Source: Tabrizicola_A sp965284335 (GTDB taxonomy: Bacteria; Pseudomonadota; Alphaproteobacteria; Rhodobacterales; Rhodobacteraceae). Taken from it: a stretch of DNA of 64,000 nucleotides. The notes beneath the pieces are model-generated. The model was given only the letters and a program-made list of their open reading frames with translations, was not told where the DNA came from and did no database searches. This document shows, in pieces, positions 51,150-60,364 of this stretch. Each line of letters begins with the position of its first letter. The first letter of the stretch is position 1. The stretch lies in assembly GCF_965284335.1 (NCBI RefSeq), contig NZ_OZ260076.1; one strand, 5' to 3'. The position numbers were made by a program, and so were the translations under genes.

Positions 51150-51764
51150 TTAGCCGATCATCGCCTTGATCGCCGCCGCATGGCCGGGCTTGGCGGCCAG
51201 CACATCGGCGGCCAATGCACGGGCTTCGTCCATCAGCCCCTCTGGCGCGACGATGCGGTCAATCAGCCCCATTGCCAGCGCCTCATCCGCCTCGACCTTT
51301 TGACCGGCCATCAGGATCAACTTGGCCCGCGCTGGGCCGACAAGGGCCACCAGCCGCGCCGGATCAGACGGTTGCGGCAGAAAGCCGAGCTTCATCACCG
51401 GGTAAAAGAACTTGGCCCCCGGAACCGCGATCCGCAGATCACAGGCCAGCGCCATGCCCATGGACCCACCCGCCAGCGTGCCATTCATCGCGGCAATGCT
51501 CAGGCCCGGAAAGGCGGCAAGAGCAGCCGAAAGCCGCTCCCAGACCGGGTCGGTCGCCAGTCCGGCGCGGGCGTCATCGAGATCGGCCCCTGCCGAAAAC
51601 ACCTTTCCAACCCCGGTCAGGATTAGAACCGCAACGCCTGCGGCGGTTGCCGCCTCGACCGTTTCGGCCAGCGTGGTCAACATGGCCTTGGTCACCGAAT
51701 TGGCCTTTTCGGGACGGTTCAGCGTCAAAACCCAAAGACCGCTTTCCTTTGCAACCTCGATCAT
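51150..51764 (-). CDS. Enoyl-CoA hydratase/isomerase family protein (short)
   Basis: 204 residues, shorter than the usual 255-260, lacking the C-terminal helices. Crotonase fold: WVLTLNRPEKANSVTKAM, oxyanion LTGVGKVFSAGADLDD and AAMNGTLAGGSMGMALACDL. The usual second catalytic Glu region reads FFYPVMKLGFLPQPSDPARL, so the activity is uncertain. The start overlaps the SDR gene's stop, and the two form a unit. Confidence 0.82.
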   Translation of the reverse strand: MIEVAKESGLWVLTLNRPEKANSVTKAMLTTLAETVEAATAAGVAVLILTGVGKVFSAGADLDDARAGLATDPVWERLSAALAAFPGLSIAAMNGTLAGGSMGMALACDLRIAVPGAKFFYPVMKLGFLPQPSDPARLVALVGPARAKLILMAGQKVEADEALAMGLIDRIVAPEGLMDEARALAADVLAAKPGHAAAIKAMIG

Positions 51765-52507
51765 CAGATCAACCCCACGGCCTTGCGCACCGCCTCATCG
51801 CGCAAGCTGACATCGGTTCCAAGCCACGGGTCCGCCGCAGGCCCGCACATCCACACCAGTGCCCGCCCAGGCCAATCTGCGGGAATATGCACCGAGGGGT
51901 CAAGCTGGCTGACCGGGTTAATCCCGCTGGCCTTGATCTTTACCTGCATCTCGGTTGCCACCGTTCCGGGCGACAGGCCCAGTACGCGGATGCCATGCGG
52001 TCCCTCTTCCAGATGGGCGGCTTGGGTCAGCATCAAGGCACCTGCCTTGCTTGCGCAATAGCTTGACCATCCTTCAAGCGCGTTGCGTGCCGCGCCTGAC
52101 GAGACGTTGATAATCGTGCCCCCGCCTTGCCGTCGCATGACTGGAATGGCTGCGCGCATGCCATAGAACACGCCTTTCAGGTTCACATCCACCGCCCGGC
52201 CCCAAGCCCCCGGCTCGGCATCGGCCAGCCGCGCGATGGGGTCAATCGTGCCCGCATTGTTCACCAAAACATTCAGTTGGCCAAATTGTTGCACCGTCTT
52301 GGCCAGGGCCTGCTGAACCGAGGTCCAATCCGCCACATCGCAACGCAAAGCCAAGGCTGCGCTGCCGATTTCAGCCGCCAGTGCCTCAATCTCGCTTCGG
52401 CTGCGCGCCAACAATGCCACCTGCGCCCCCGCTGCGGCAAATGCCCGCGCGGCGGCTGCCCCGATGCCCCGGCTGGCACCCGTGATTGCCACTACTTTAC
52501 CTTGCAT
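51764..52507 (-). CDS. Short-chain dehydrogenase/reductase
   Basis: 247 residues. SDR with cofactor motif VAITGASRGIGAAAARAFAA (TGxxxGIG), NNAG as VLVNNAGTIDP, catalytic Ser in INVSSGAARNALEGW, then Tyr and Lys in SSYCASKAGALMLT. An NADP preference is suggested by basic residues after strand 2 (LARSRSEIE). Substrate unknown; pairing with the crotonase-like gene suggests acyl or hydroxy-acyl metabolism. Confidence 0.9.
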   Translation of the reverse strand: MQGKVVAITGASRGIGAAAARAFAAAGAQVALLARSRSEIEALAAEIGSAALALRCDVADWTSVQQALAKTVQQFGQLNVLVNNAGTIDPIARLADAEPGAWGRAVDVNLKGVFYGMRAAIPVMRRQGGGTIINVSSGAARNALEGWSSYCASKAGALMLTQAAHLEEGPHGIRVLGLSPGTVATEMQVKIKASGINPVSQLDPSVHIPADWPGRALVWMCGPAADPWLGTDVSLRDEAVRKAVGLI

Positions 52508-52643
52508 TCAAAACACCCTTTGGACTGTCCTCAACTGCGATGAACAGCTTGCTACCCAGACCCGCGACGAAGTGAAACCCTTGACCCGCCGCCACGCTGC
52601 AAGGATGCTGTGCCAAGTTGTATTCAAATCAATCGGGGTCAAG

Positions 52644-54125
52644 ATGAAACATTGGAAACTGGCGGGAACCACGGCCATTTTGGCGATTGTGGCCGCCACC
52701 GCAGCCCAAGCCGTGACCCCGGAAGAGGTCTGGCAAAACTGGCAAGATTTTTACACCTCATCCGGCAGCACCGTGACCACAGGATCGGTTGCGCGTGACG
52801 GGGATACGCTCGTCATCACTGACTTTAAGGCCGCGACCGATGATGAGAGCGGCACCAGCAGCACCACATTCGCCGAAATCAGGCTGACCGATAATGGCGA
52901 CGGGTCGGTTGCTGTGACGATGTCGGATGAAATGTTCTTTGCGTTTGAAGCACCGGGTCTGGAAGGCGAGCAGTCCAATGGCGCGACCGGTTCGGCGAAA
53001 ATGCCGGGCCTGTCGGGGATTGTGTCTGGCAGTGTTGACGACATGGCCTATGACTTCACGATGCCCAGCGTGGATGTGACCATGGTGCCCATGGAAAACG
53101 GTGCGCCGGCGGGCGAGGTGAAACTGTTGCTGACCGACAGCACCTCTCGCTATCAGCTGAGCGGTCCAGCCGATGCCAAGGTTCTGGATGGCCGCGTGAC
53201 CGCTGCGTCGATTGCCGTCAATTTGACGGTGAAGGATGCCGATACCGATGTCACGGGTTCGCTGAACGTGGCGGATTTGGATGGCAAGATCATGGGCAAC
53301 ATGGCCGGGATCGAAGAGGATGATATTGCCGACGGGTTGGCCAAGGGTTTTGGCATGGACATGGCCCTGTCATATGGCGCGCTGAACTATGAATTTGACA
53401 TGAGCGATGGCTCTGCCCCAGCCAACCTGATGGGAGGGTCGGAAGGTGGATCGTTCCAGTTTGCCATGGACGCGGCGCGGATCCTCTTTGCGGGTTCGGG
53501 CAACTCGGTTAGCGCCACATTGTCCAGCGCGGATTTGCCATTTCCAGAAGTTAAGCTCAGCTATGCCGAAAGCGGGTTCAAGCTGCTGATGCCGATCTCA
53601 AAAGGTGATGCAACCCAAGATTTCTCGTTCTTAACAAAGCTTGTCGATTTGCAGATGTCCGAGGAAATCTGGTCGCTTCTGGACCCGACCGGCACTTTGC
53701 CGCGCGATCCGGCGACGCTGGTCATTGATACCAGCGGTCAGGCTTTGGTGAAATCTGACCTGATGGCAACACCCGATGGGGCGCAGCCAGATGCAGAACT
53801 GCACAGCCTGACGGTGAATGACCTGACAGCACGCGTCGCCGGGGCCGAATTGACGGGCAACGGGGCGTTCACCTTCGACAACACGGATCTGACGACCTAT
53901 GGCGGCATGCCCGCCCCAACCGGAAAGTTGGATCTAAAGTTGGTGGGCGGCAATACCTTGCTGGACAAGCTCGTCAGCATGGGTCTGATCGGTGAGGAAG
54001 AGGCGATGGGCGCGCGGATGATGATTGCCATGTTCGCCAACCCCGGCGCGGGCGAGGATGAGCTGACCTCGGTTCTGGAGTTCAGGGACAAGGGCTTTTT
54101 CGCTAACGGCCAGCAGCTGCAGTAA
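52644..54125 (+). CDS. DUF2125-family exported protein
   Basis: 493 residues. Signal peptide (LAGTTAILAIVAATAAQA) and a long beta-rich region with repeated short strands (VTPEEVWQNWQDFYTSSG at the start, NLTVKDADTDVTGSLNVADL in the middle, GKLDLKLVGGNTLLDKLVSM near the end). This matches DUF2125, found in alphaproteobacterial envelope proteins with AsmA/lipid-transfer-like character. A GAT-box start 52644 is chosen because the signal peptide begins there. Ends in the terminator at 54144-54171. Confidence 0.85.
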   Translation: MKHWKLAGTTAILAIVAATAAQAVTPEEVWQNWQDFYTSSGSTVTTGSVARDGDTLVITDFKAATDDESGTSSTTFAEIRLTDNGDGSVAVTMSDEMFFAFEAPGLEGEQSNGATGSAKMPGLSGIVSGSVDDMAYDFTMPSVDVTMVPMENGAPAGEVKLLLTDSTSRYQLSGPADAKVLDGRVTAASIAVNLTVKDADTDVTGSLNVADLDGKIMGNMAGIEEDDIADGLAKGFGMDMALSYGALNYEFDMSDGSAPANLMGGSEGGSFQFAMDAARILFAGSGNSVSATLSSADLPFPEVKLSYAESGFKLLMPISKGDATQDFSFLTKLVDLQMSEEIWSLLDPTGTLPRDPATLVIDTSGQALVKSDLMATPDGAQPDAELHSLTVNDLTARVAGAELTGNGAFTFDNTDLTTYGGMPAPTGKLDLKLVGGNTLLDKLVSMGLIGEEEAMGARMMIAMFANPGAGEDELTSVLEFRDKGFFANGQQLQ

Positions 54126-54143
54126 TCTGAATTTATGGTGATG

Positions 54144-54171
54144 GGCCGCCCCCAGCCTTGGGCGGCCTTTT
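54144..54171 (+). terminator. Intrinsic terminator of the DUF2125 gene
   Basis: An 8-bp stem GGCCGCCC/GGGCGGCC with an 8-base loop, followed by TTTT, begins 18 bases after the stop codon. Confidence 0.85.
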
Positions 54172-54233
54172 GCTTTGGGGCTTGCACCGCCGGGCCCTAT
54201 ATGGCCCAACACGGCCAACCGCAGGAGAGAGCC

Positions 54234-55577
54234 ATGACCGATACGCTGGAACATCTGACCCACGCCCTTCTGGACGCCGCGCGCCGTGCCGGGGCCGAGG
54301 CGGCAGATGCCATGGCGGTGGATGGGCGATCCACCTCGATCGACATTCGTGCAGGTGCTTTGGAGCAGGCAGAGCGCGCCGAGGCGATCGAAATCGGCCT
54401 GCGTGTGCTGATCGGCGGGCGGCAGGCCTGTGTCTCGGCTTCAGATGTGTCCGATGCGACCGTGGCCGCGCTGGCCGAACGCGCCGTGGCCATGGCTCGT
54501 GAGGCCCCCGATGATCCCACAGCCGGTTTGGCCGATCCTTCGCAAATTGCCCGTGAATGGGATTTGGCCGCGCTGGAACTGACCGACCCGGCTGCAGAAC
54601 CCAGCGCCGCAGCGCTTGAGGCAGATGCCCGCGCCGCCGAGGCCGGAGCGATGGCGCAGCATGGCATCACGCAGGTGCAGGCCAGCGCCGGGTATTCCGC
54701 CCGCCGTGTGCATCTGGCCGCAACCAACGGGTTTTCGGGCCATTATGGCCGCACCTCGCGGTCGGTATCCGCTGTGGCCTTCACCGGCGAAGGCACCGCG
54801 ATGGAGCGGGATTACGCAGGCGAGGGCCGGGTGTTTCAGTCTGATCTGCCGGATGCGACATCTATCGGCGTTTTGGCAGGCGAACGCGCCTTGGCGCGTG
54901 CCGGGGCGCGAAAGCCAAAAACCGGGCATTTCCCTGTGCTGTTCGATGAACGGATCGCCGCGTCACTGGTGGGGCATCTTTTGTCGGCGGTGAACGGCAC
55001 CTCGATTGCGCGCGGGGCCAGTTGGTTGCGTGATGCGCTGGGCGCGCAAATTTTGCCCAAGGGCATGTCGATCATCGAAGATCCGTTGCGCCCGCGCATT
55101 TCTGGCTCGCGTCCGTTTGATGGCGAAGGCTTGCCCACGCAAAAACGAATGATCGTTCAGGATGGTGTCCTTATGGGCTGGACGCTGGATCTTGCGACGG
55201 GGCGCAAGCTGGGCATGCCCTCCACCGCGAATGCGGCGCGGGGCACCTCTTCGCCGCCCTCACCCGCGACATCGAACATTGACCTAACTTTGGGGCAACT
55301 GACGCGGGATCAGTTGCTGGCGCAGATGGGAACCGGGCTGTTGGTGACATCTTTGATCGGCTCTACCATCAACCCGACGACCGGCGATTATTCGCGCGGG
55401 GCATCGGGTTTTTGGGTGGAAGCTGGGCAGGTGAAATACCCGGTCAATGAATGCACGATTGCAGGGAATTTGCGTGAAATGCTGCGCAGCATGATTGCAG
55501 CAAATGACGCGCGCGCCCATCTGTCCACCCGCGTCCCGAGCCTTTTGGTCGAGGGTTTGACCCTTGCCGGCGAGTGA
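54234..55577 (+). CDS. pmbA: TldE/PmbA-family metalloprotease subunit
   Basis: 447 residues from the ATG after GGAGAGAGCC. TldD/TldE family: EIGLRVLIGGRQACVSASDV at the N terminus, GHFPVLFDERIAASLVGHLL, GEGLPTQKRMIVQDGVLMGW, and the C-terminal SGFWVEAGQVKYPVNECTIA then GNLREM. TldE pairs with TldD in a heterodimeric zinc protease; the metal site sits in TldD. Overlaps the next gene, which starts inside its last codons. Confidence 0.9.
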   Translation: MTDTLEHLTHALLDAARRAGAEAADAMAVDGRSTSIDIRAGALEQAERAEAIEIGLRVLIGGRQACVSASDVSDATVAALAERAVAMAREAPDDPTAGLADPSQIAREWDLAALELTDPAAEPSAAALEADARAAEAGAMAQHGITQVQASAGYSARRVHLAATNGFSGHYGRTSRSVSAVAFTGEGTAMERDYAGEGRVFQSDLPDATSIGVLAGERALARAGARKPKTGHFPVLFDERIAASLVGHLLSAVNGTSIARGASWLRDALGAQILPKGMSIIEDPLRPRISGSRPFDGEGLPTQKRMIVQDGVLMGWTLDLATGRKLGMPSTANAARGTSSPPSPATSNIDLTLGQLTRDQLLAQMGTGLLVTSLIGSTINPTTGDYSRGASGFWVEAGQVKYPVNECTIAGNLREMLRSMIAANDARAHLSTRVPSLLVEGLTLAGE

Positions 55578-56337
55578 TCTGACCCTGATTGAAACGGCGG
55601 CCCGGGATGCGGGCGCTGTGGCTATGCGGTTCTGGAAGGCCAATCCCAGAGTTTGGGAAAAACCCGGCCTTGGCCCGGTGAGCGAGGCAGATCTGGCGGT
55701 GAATGATCTTCTGGCAGATCGTTTGCGCGGGGCGCGGCCCAGCTATGGCTGGCTGTCAGAGGAGACCCCAGACGATGCCGCGCGGCTTAAGGCTGAACGC
55801 CTGTTCATTCTTGATCCAATTGACGGAACCCGCGCCTTCATTGCCGGGGAAAAGCATTTTGCAATTTCGATTGCCGTGGTTGAGCGCGGCCATGTGACTT
55901 GTGGGGCGATCTATCTGCCCGCTTTGGACAGGCTTTACAGTGCGGCAGATGGTCAACCAGCTTTGTGCAACGGACTGCCGATTTCTTGTTCAAGCCGGGC
56001 GGGTCTGGCGGGTGCAGACCTATTGATGTCAAAAAGCTTTTTGGAACCAAGCCATTGGAGCCCGCCACCGCCTGATTTGAAGCGCAGCTTTCGTTCGTCG
56101 ATTGCCTATCGGCTTTGTTTGATTGCCGAGGGGTGTTTTGACGGCATGATTTCCACCCGCGATGCTTGGGAGTGGGACATAGCGGCGGGTAGCCTCATTG
56201 CCGCGCGTGCGGGGGCGGCTGTGACAGACCGCGATGGCCAGCCTTTGCAGTTCAACGCGCCGGGAGCAAAAACGGCGGGGATTTTCACCGCCCCGCCGAA
56301 GCTTCACCATGAGATTATGGCCAGCTTTAAAGCATAA
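55564..56337 (+). CDS. Inositol-monophosphatase-family phosphatase (CysQ-like)
   Basis: 257 residues from a TTG inside the end of pmbA. Metal-binding motifs: SEETPDD (Glu), LFILDPIDGTRAFIAGEKHF (DPIDGT), and DAWEWDIAAGSLIA (WEWDIAAG). Family members dephosphorylate 3'-phosphoadenosine 5'-phosphate or inositol phosphates; the short form with 'TRAFI' is closest to CysQ. Followed by an intrinsic terminator. Confidence 0.85.
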   Translation: MPASDLTLIETAARDAGAVAMRFWKANPRVWEKPGLGPVSEADLAVNDLLADRLRGARPSYGWLSEETPDDAARLKAERLFILDPIDGTRAFIAGEKHFAISIAVVERGHVTCGAIYLPALDRLYSAADGQPALCNGLPISCSSRAGLAGADLLMSKSFLEPSHWSPPPPDLKRSFRSSIAYRLCLIAEGCFDGMISTRDAWEWDIAAGSLIAARAGAAVTDRDGQPLQFNAPGAKTAGIFTAPPKLHHEIMASFKA

Positions 56338-56358
56338 GGCCGCCCAAAGGCGGCCTTT
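56338..56358 (+). terminator. Intrinsic terminator after the CysQ-like gene
   Basis: A 7-bp stem GGCCGCC/GGCGGCC with a CAAA loop begins right after the stop codon and is followed by TTTCT. It is convergent with the helicase gene ending at 56384. Confidence 0.8.
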
Positions 56359-56383
56359 CTGAAGAGGTGATTGCTTATCGACC

Positions 56384-58717
56384 TTACTTTTTCTTCGGCG
56401 GAACGAACCGCTTGCTTGTATCGCGCGCGTCCAGTTTTGGTGCCGCGGGCTTGGTGCGGGCGAAGGGCTTTTTGCCATCCGCCGCAGTATGGCTTTTGAA
56501 GCCTGCGGCCTTGGCCGTGCCCGAGCCTGCCTTTTTCACGAAAGGCCGTGCTTCGGCACCATCCTTGCGCGGGGCATAGGGCCGCTTGTCGCCGCTGGCG
56601 TCGCTGCGCGGACGGTCGCCGCCTTCGCTGCGGTGGCTTTTGTAGCCTTCGGCGCGGGCCGGACGATCAGCCGACCCACCATGGGATTTGAACCCTGCCG
56701 ACTTTGGCCCGGATTTGTCACCTGCGGCCCAACGGGGTTTGCGTTCCCCGTCCTCACGTGGAGCGTAGGGTTTGGATGGGCCGTCATCACGCTTTGCATA
56801 GGGCTTGCGCGGGGCATCTTCGCGGGCCGCATAGGGCTTGGCGGCGCGAGGTGCATAGGGTTTGCGCTCGCCATCCTCACGCGGGGCATAAGGCTTACGC
56901 TCAGCCGCTGGACGCGGTGCATAGGGTTTACGCTCGCTATCGTCTCGCGGGGCATAGGGCTTGCGCGCTGCCTCGTCGCGGGGCGGAGAGGCGGGGCTTT
57001 CGTCATCCACAAAGCGCGAGGGTTTTGGCGTGTAGACCGGCTTGTCCGAGCGTGCAGGGCGGGGTGCTGCCGCACGAGGTGCCGCTGCACGCGGCGCACG
57101 TTCGGGACGCTCACCGCGTTCGGGGCGCGACAGATCAGGCTCGCCCGCCATTTTGTCCATGGTCAGGCCCGACTCCAACTCGGCATGTTCGGCAAAGCGG
57201 CCCGCAACGGCATTGGCGATTTGCACAAAGGTTTCGTCCTGCTGAACACGGATCGCACCAATGCTGTCACGCGAAATGCCACCGGCCTCGCAGATTTTCG
57301 GCAAGAGCCAACGTGCTTCGGCGCGGCCGGTGTGACCAACCGACAGTTTGAACCATGTCGAAGGGCCAAACTCGCCGCGCTCGCGTGGTGCGCGGGGTTC
57401 GGCTGGCGGCAGGGCATCTGACAACACCTCGGGGGCGGAGCGGCCTTCGCGCCACAAACGAACAAAGGCGGCGGCCACCTCTTCGGCGCCAAAGCGCGAT
57501 AGGATCTGCTGTGCCATGTCGGCCTCATCGCCGACACCAGCGGCAAGGGCGGGATGTTCCAACAGACGCATATCATCCTTGGCCTGCACCTCATCGGCGC
57601 TGGGGGCGTTGCCCCATTCGGCGACAACCTTGGCCCCTTGCAACAGCCGCTGCGCTTTGCGCACCTCGGACGGCGAGACGATCAGCGCCGAGACACCTTT
57701 CTTGCCCGCCCGGCCGGTGCGGCCCGACCGGTGAAGCAAGGTTTCCGAATTGGTGGGCAAGTCGGCATGAATCACCAGCTCCAACCCCGGAAGGTCGATG
57801 CCACGGGCTGCCACATCGGTGGCGATACAGACGCGGGCGCGGCCATCGCGCAGCGCTTGCAGCGCATGCATCCGTTCATTTTGCGACAATTCACCTGACA
57901 GCGCGACAACCTGAAAACCGCGGTTGCCCATGCGGGCCATCAGATGGTTCACATTGGCGCGGGTTTTGCAAAACACAATTGCGGTCTGCGCCTCATAATA
58001 ACGCAGCGCGTTGAAGATCGCATGTTCACGGTCACGCACGGCAACCGAGAGGGCGCGGTATTCGATATCGGTGTGTTGCTTTTGCTCGCCTTGCGCGACG
58101 ATACGCAACGCGTCTTTCTGGAAGGTCGCGGCCAGTGTGGCGATCTCTTTTGGCACGGTGGCCGAGAACATCAGGGTGCGGCGGCCTTCGGGGGCTGCGG
58201 CAAGGATGAATTCCAGATCTTCGGCAAAGCCGAGGTCCAGCATTTCATCGGCCTCATCCAGCACAACGGCCTGAACACCTGACAGATCAAGGCTGTTGCG
58301 CTCGATATGGTCGCGCAGGCGGCCCGGTGTGCCGACAACGATATGGGCCCCCCGATCCAGCGCGCGCTTTTCGGTGCGGTAATCCATGCCGCCGACACAG
58401 GTGGCAATCTTGGCCCCGGCTGACGCGTAAAGCCAATCCAACTCGCGCGCGACCTGTTGGGCCAATTCGCGCGTGGGGGCGATGATCAGCGACAGGGGGG
58501 TGTCGGCATAAAGCAGTTTGTCTGCACCGTTCAAGATTTCCGGCGCAATCGCGAGACCAAAGGCTACGGTCTTGCCCGAACCGGTTTGCGCCGACACCAG
58601 CATGTCGCGCCCCGCCGTGCCATCGACCAAAACGGCCTCTTGCACAGGGGTCAAAGACTCGTATCCACGAGCAGCCAAAGCCGCCGCAAGCGGTGCGGCG
58701 ATATTCAGATTTTGCAT
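56384..58717 (-). CDS. DEAD-box RNA helicase with DbpA-like domain and repeat tail
   Basis: 777 residues from the ATG giving MQNLNIAAPLAAALAARGYE. Motifs in order: Q motif LTPVQEAVL, SAQTGSGKTVAFGL, APTRELAQQ, GTPGRL, VLDEADEMLDLGF, MFSAT, VCIATDVAARGID and HRSGRTGRAG. A DbpA-type RNA-binding domain follows (WFKLSVGHTGRAEARWLLPK). The tail, about residues 590-777, is basic and repetitive with about seven KPYAPR-like units at roughly 11-residue spacing, likely disordered RNA-binding sequence. Related to CsdA/DeaD helicases of ribosome assembly and cold response. An upstream in-frame extension is not conserved. Confidence 0.93.
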   Translation of the reverse strand: MQNLNIAAPLAAALAARGYESLTPVQEAVLVDGTAGRDMLVSAQTGSGKTVAFGLAIAPEILNGADKLLYADTPLSLIIAPTRELAQQVARELDWLYASAGAKIATCVGGMDYRTEKRALDRGAHIVVGTPGRLRDHIERNSLDLSGVQAVVLDEADEMLDLGFAEDLEFILAAAPEGRRTLMFSATVPKEIATLAATFQKDALRIVAQGEQKQHTDIEYRALSVAVRDREHAIFNALRYYEAQTAIVFCKTRANVNHLMARMGNRGFQVVALSGELSQNERMHALQALRDGRARVCIATDVAARGIDLPGLELVIHADLPTNSETLLHRSGRTGRAGKKGVSALIVSPSEVRKAQRLLQGAKVVAEWGNAPSADEVQAKDDMRLLEHPALAAGVGDEADMAQQILSRFGAEEVAAAFVRLWREGRSAPEVLSDALPPAEPRAPRERGEFGPSTWFKLSVGHTGRAEARWLLPKICEAGGISRDSIGAIRVQQDETFVQIANAVAGRFAEHAELESGLTMDKMAGEPDLSRPERGERPERAPRAAAPRAAAPRPARSDKPVYTPKPSRFVDDESPASPPRDEAARKPYAPRDDSERKPYAPRPAAERKPYAPREDGERKPYAPRAAKPYAAREDAPRKPYAKRDDGPSKPYAPREDGERKPRWAAGDKSGPKSAGFKSHGGSADRPARAEGYKSHRSEGGDRPRSDASGDKRPYAPRKDGAEARPFVKKAGSGTAKAAGFKSHTAADGKKPFARTKPAAPKLDARDTSKRFVPPKKK

Positions 58718-58939
58718 GTTCTTTTCCAAAAGCGGGGCGGTCCTGCCGCCCGATGGTACCCAATTCGGCACCCTCGCCCTTGCCGGCAGTTGGGCCTCCC
58801 TGCCCATCCACTGCCATCGGGAATCTTGCGCCGATGCGCGGCTAGTAGAGTAAAACACCGCCTCTGTATAGCCCTGCTGCTGCCTTGCCAAACTTTGGCG
58901 CCTCTTTCATGCCGGAGGAGGGCGCCAAAGCACCACGGA

Positions 58940-60364
58940 TTAGTCTTCGCGGAATGCTGTGACGAAGTAATCTGTGAAAGGCTTAAGCAGATATCCCATC
59001 GGGCTGCGCGCCCCGGTTTGGATAAAGGCTTCCACTGGCATCCCGGGGATCAAGGTTAACCCCTCAAGCCGGTCAATTTCGCCGGGATCCAGCGCGATTT
59101 CGGCCTTGTAATAGGCCATCTGCGCGCGTTCATCCACCAAAGCATCGGCTGAGACGGTCACAACATGGCCATTCAGTTCCGGTGTGGTACGGCTGGAAAA
59201 GGCGGGGAACATCAGCCGCACCTTTTGGCCAACAAAGACCTGATCCACGTCGATGGTCTGCACCTGCGCGGTGATGATCAACGGGCGGTCTTGGGGGATC
59301 AGATACAAAAGCGGCTCGGCCGGTCGGATCACAGATTGCGGCGTGCTGACCGCAAGCCCCAGAACGGTGCCAGAGACTGGTGCACGAATGTCAAGCCGGG
59401 CGATTTGTTCGGTCAAGGCACGCCGGCGTTCTGCCAGCTCCAAAACCCGTGCGCCAATGTCGCGCAGCTGGGTGCTGGCCTCTTCGCGCCGCACAGCCGC
59501 AAGGCGCAAGACCTCAAGCTCCACCTCAGTCGCGCGGCCTTCGGCTTGCGCCCGTGAGGCCGTTAGTTCACCCACCGACCCTTGCAATCTTGACGCCTCG
59601 CGCTCAAGCGCCAGAACGCGGGATGACTGTGCAAGCCCTTTTTCCAGCAACGTGCGCTGATCGGTTAGCTCCTCTTCTATCAAGACAAGCTGGCGGTTGA
59701 ACGCCGCCATCTGCGCATCAATTCCTTGGATCTGCGAAGCGATCTGGGCGGCGCGCTTTTGCAACTGTTCCGATTGCTTCAGCACAGATTCGCGGCGTGC
59801 ATTGAACAGGTTGCGCTGGCCTTCAATCAGTTCGGCCACTTCGGGGCGGGTCTTGGCTTGTTCGGCCAGCTCGCCCGAGAAGACGGGTTCGGTCGCGTTG
59901 CTGTGTTCAGCCTCAAGCCGGGCGCTTCGCGCCATCACCTCGAAAAGTTGCCCTTCGACGATGGCAAGCTCGGATTTGACCAATGCCCCGTCCAGCCGGA
60001 TCAGAAGGTCACCCGCCTTAACACTTTGGGCTTCTTTCACCGCAATTTCGGCCACGACACCTCCATCGAGGTGCTGCACGATCTGGCGGTTTTGCGACAC
60101 TTCGATCTGACCCGAGGCGACAACCGCCCCCGCGATTTCTGATGTCACAGACCAAAGGCCAAAGCCAAAGACCAAAACAGCCGCCGTCACACTGCCCAAG
60201 ATGACCGAGGGTCGTGCCGAGAGCAGACTTTGCACCTCGGTCGCATCGCGCGGTTTTGGCGTGACAGGGCTAGCCTTTGTGGCGTCAGTCTTGGCGGGTT
60301 TGGTTGGCAAAGGCGCGGCTTTTGGGGCCACATCTGCGCCAGTTTTCTTGCGCAGCAGGCTCAT
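58940..60364 (-). CDS. Type I secretion membrane fusion protein (HlyD family)
   Basis: 474 residues. A basic/Pro-rich cytoplasmic leader (about 55 residues) precedes one membrane helix (VILGSVTAAVLVFGFGLWSV). Next come the lipoyl domain (SGQIEVSQNRQIVQHLDGGV), a long coiled coil (about 110-290) and the HlyD end LIPGMPVEAFIQTGARSPMG then YLLKPFTDYF. Links the inner-membrane ABC exporter to TolC. Its ATG overlaps the ABC gene stop. Confidence 0.93.
   Translation of the reverse strand: MSLLRKKTGADVAPKAAPLPTKPAKTDATKASPVTPKPRDATEVQSLLSARPSVILGSVTAAVLVFGFGLWSVTSEIAGAVVASGQIEVSQNRQIVQHLDGGVVAEIAVKEAQSVKAGDLLIRLDGALVKSELAIVEGQLFEVMARSARLEAEHSNATEPVFSGELAEQAKTRPEVAELIEGQRNLFNARRESVLKQSEQLQKRAAQIASQIQGIDAQMAAFNRQLVLIEEELTDQRTLLEKGLAQSSRVLALEREASRLQGSVGELTASRAQAEGRATEVELEVLRLAAVRREEASTQLRDIGARVLELAERRRALTEQIARLDIRAPVSGTVLGLAVSTPQSVIRPAEPLLYLIPQDRPLIITAQVQTIDVDQVFVGQKVRLMFPAFSSRTTPELNGHVVTVSADALVDERAQMAYYKAEIALDPGEIDRLEGLTLIPGMPVEAFIQTGARSPMGYLLKPFTDYFVTAFRED

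Noticed and set aside
56740..56985. CRISPR-like periodic repeats
   Set aside because: The periodicity is in phase with coding of KPYAPR units, with no spacers and no cas genes; it is a protein repeat.
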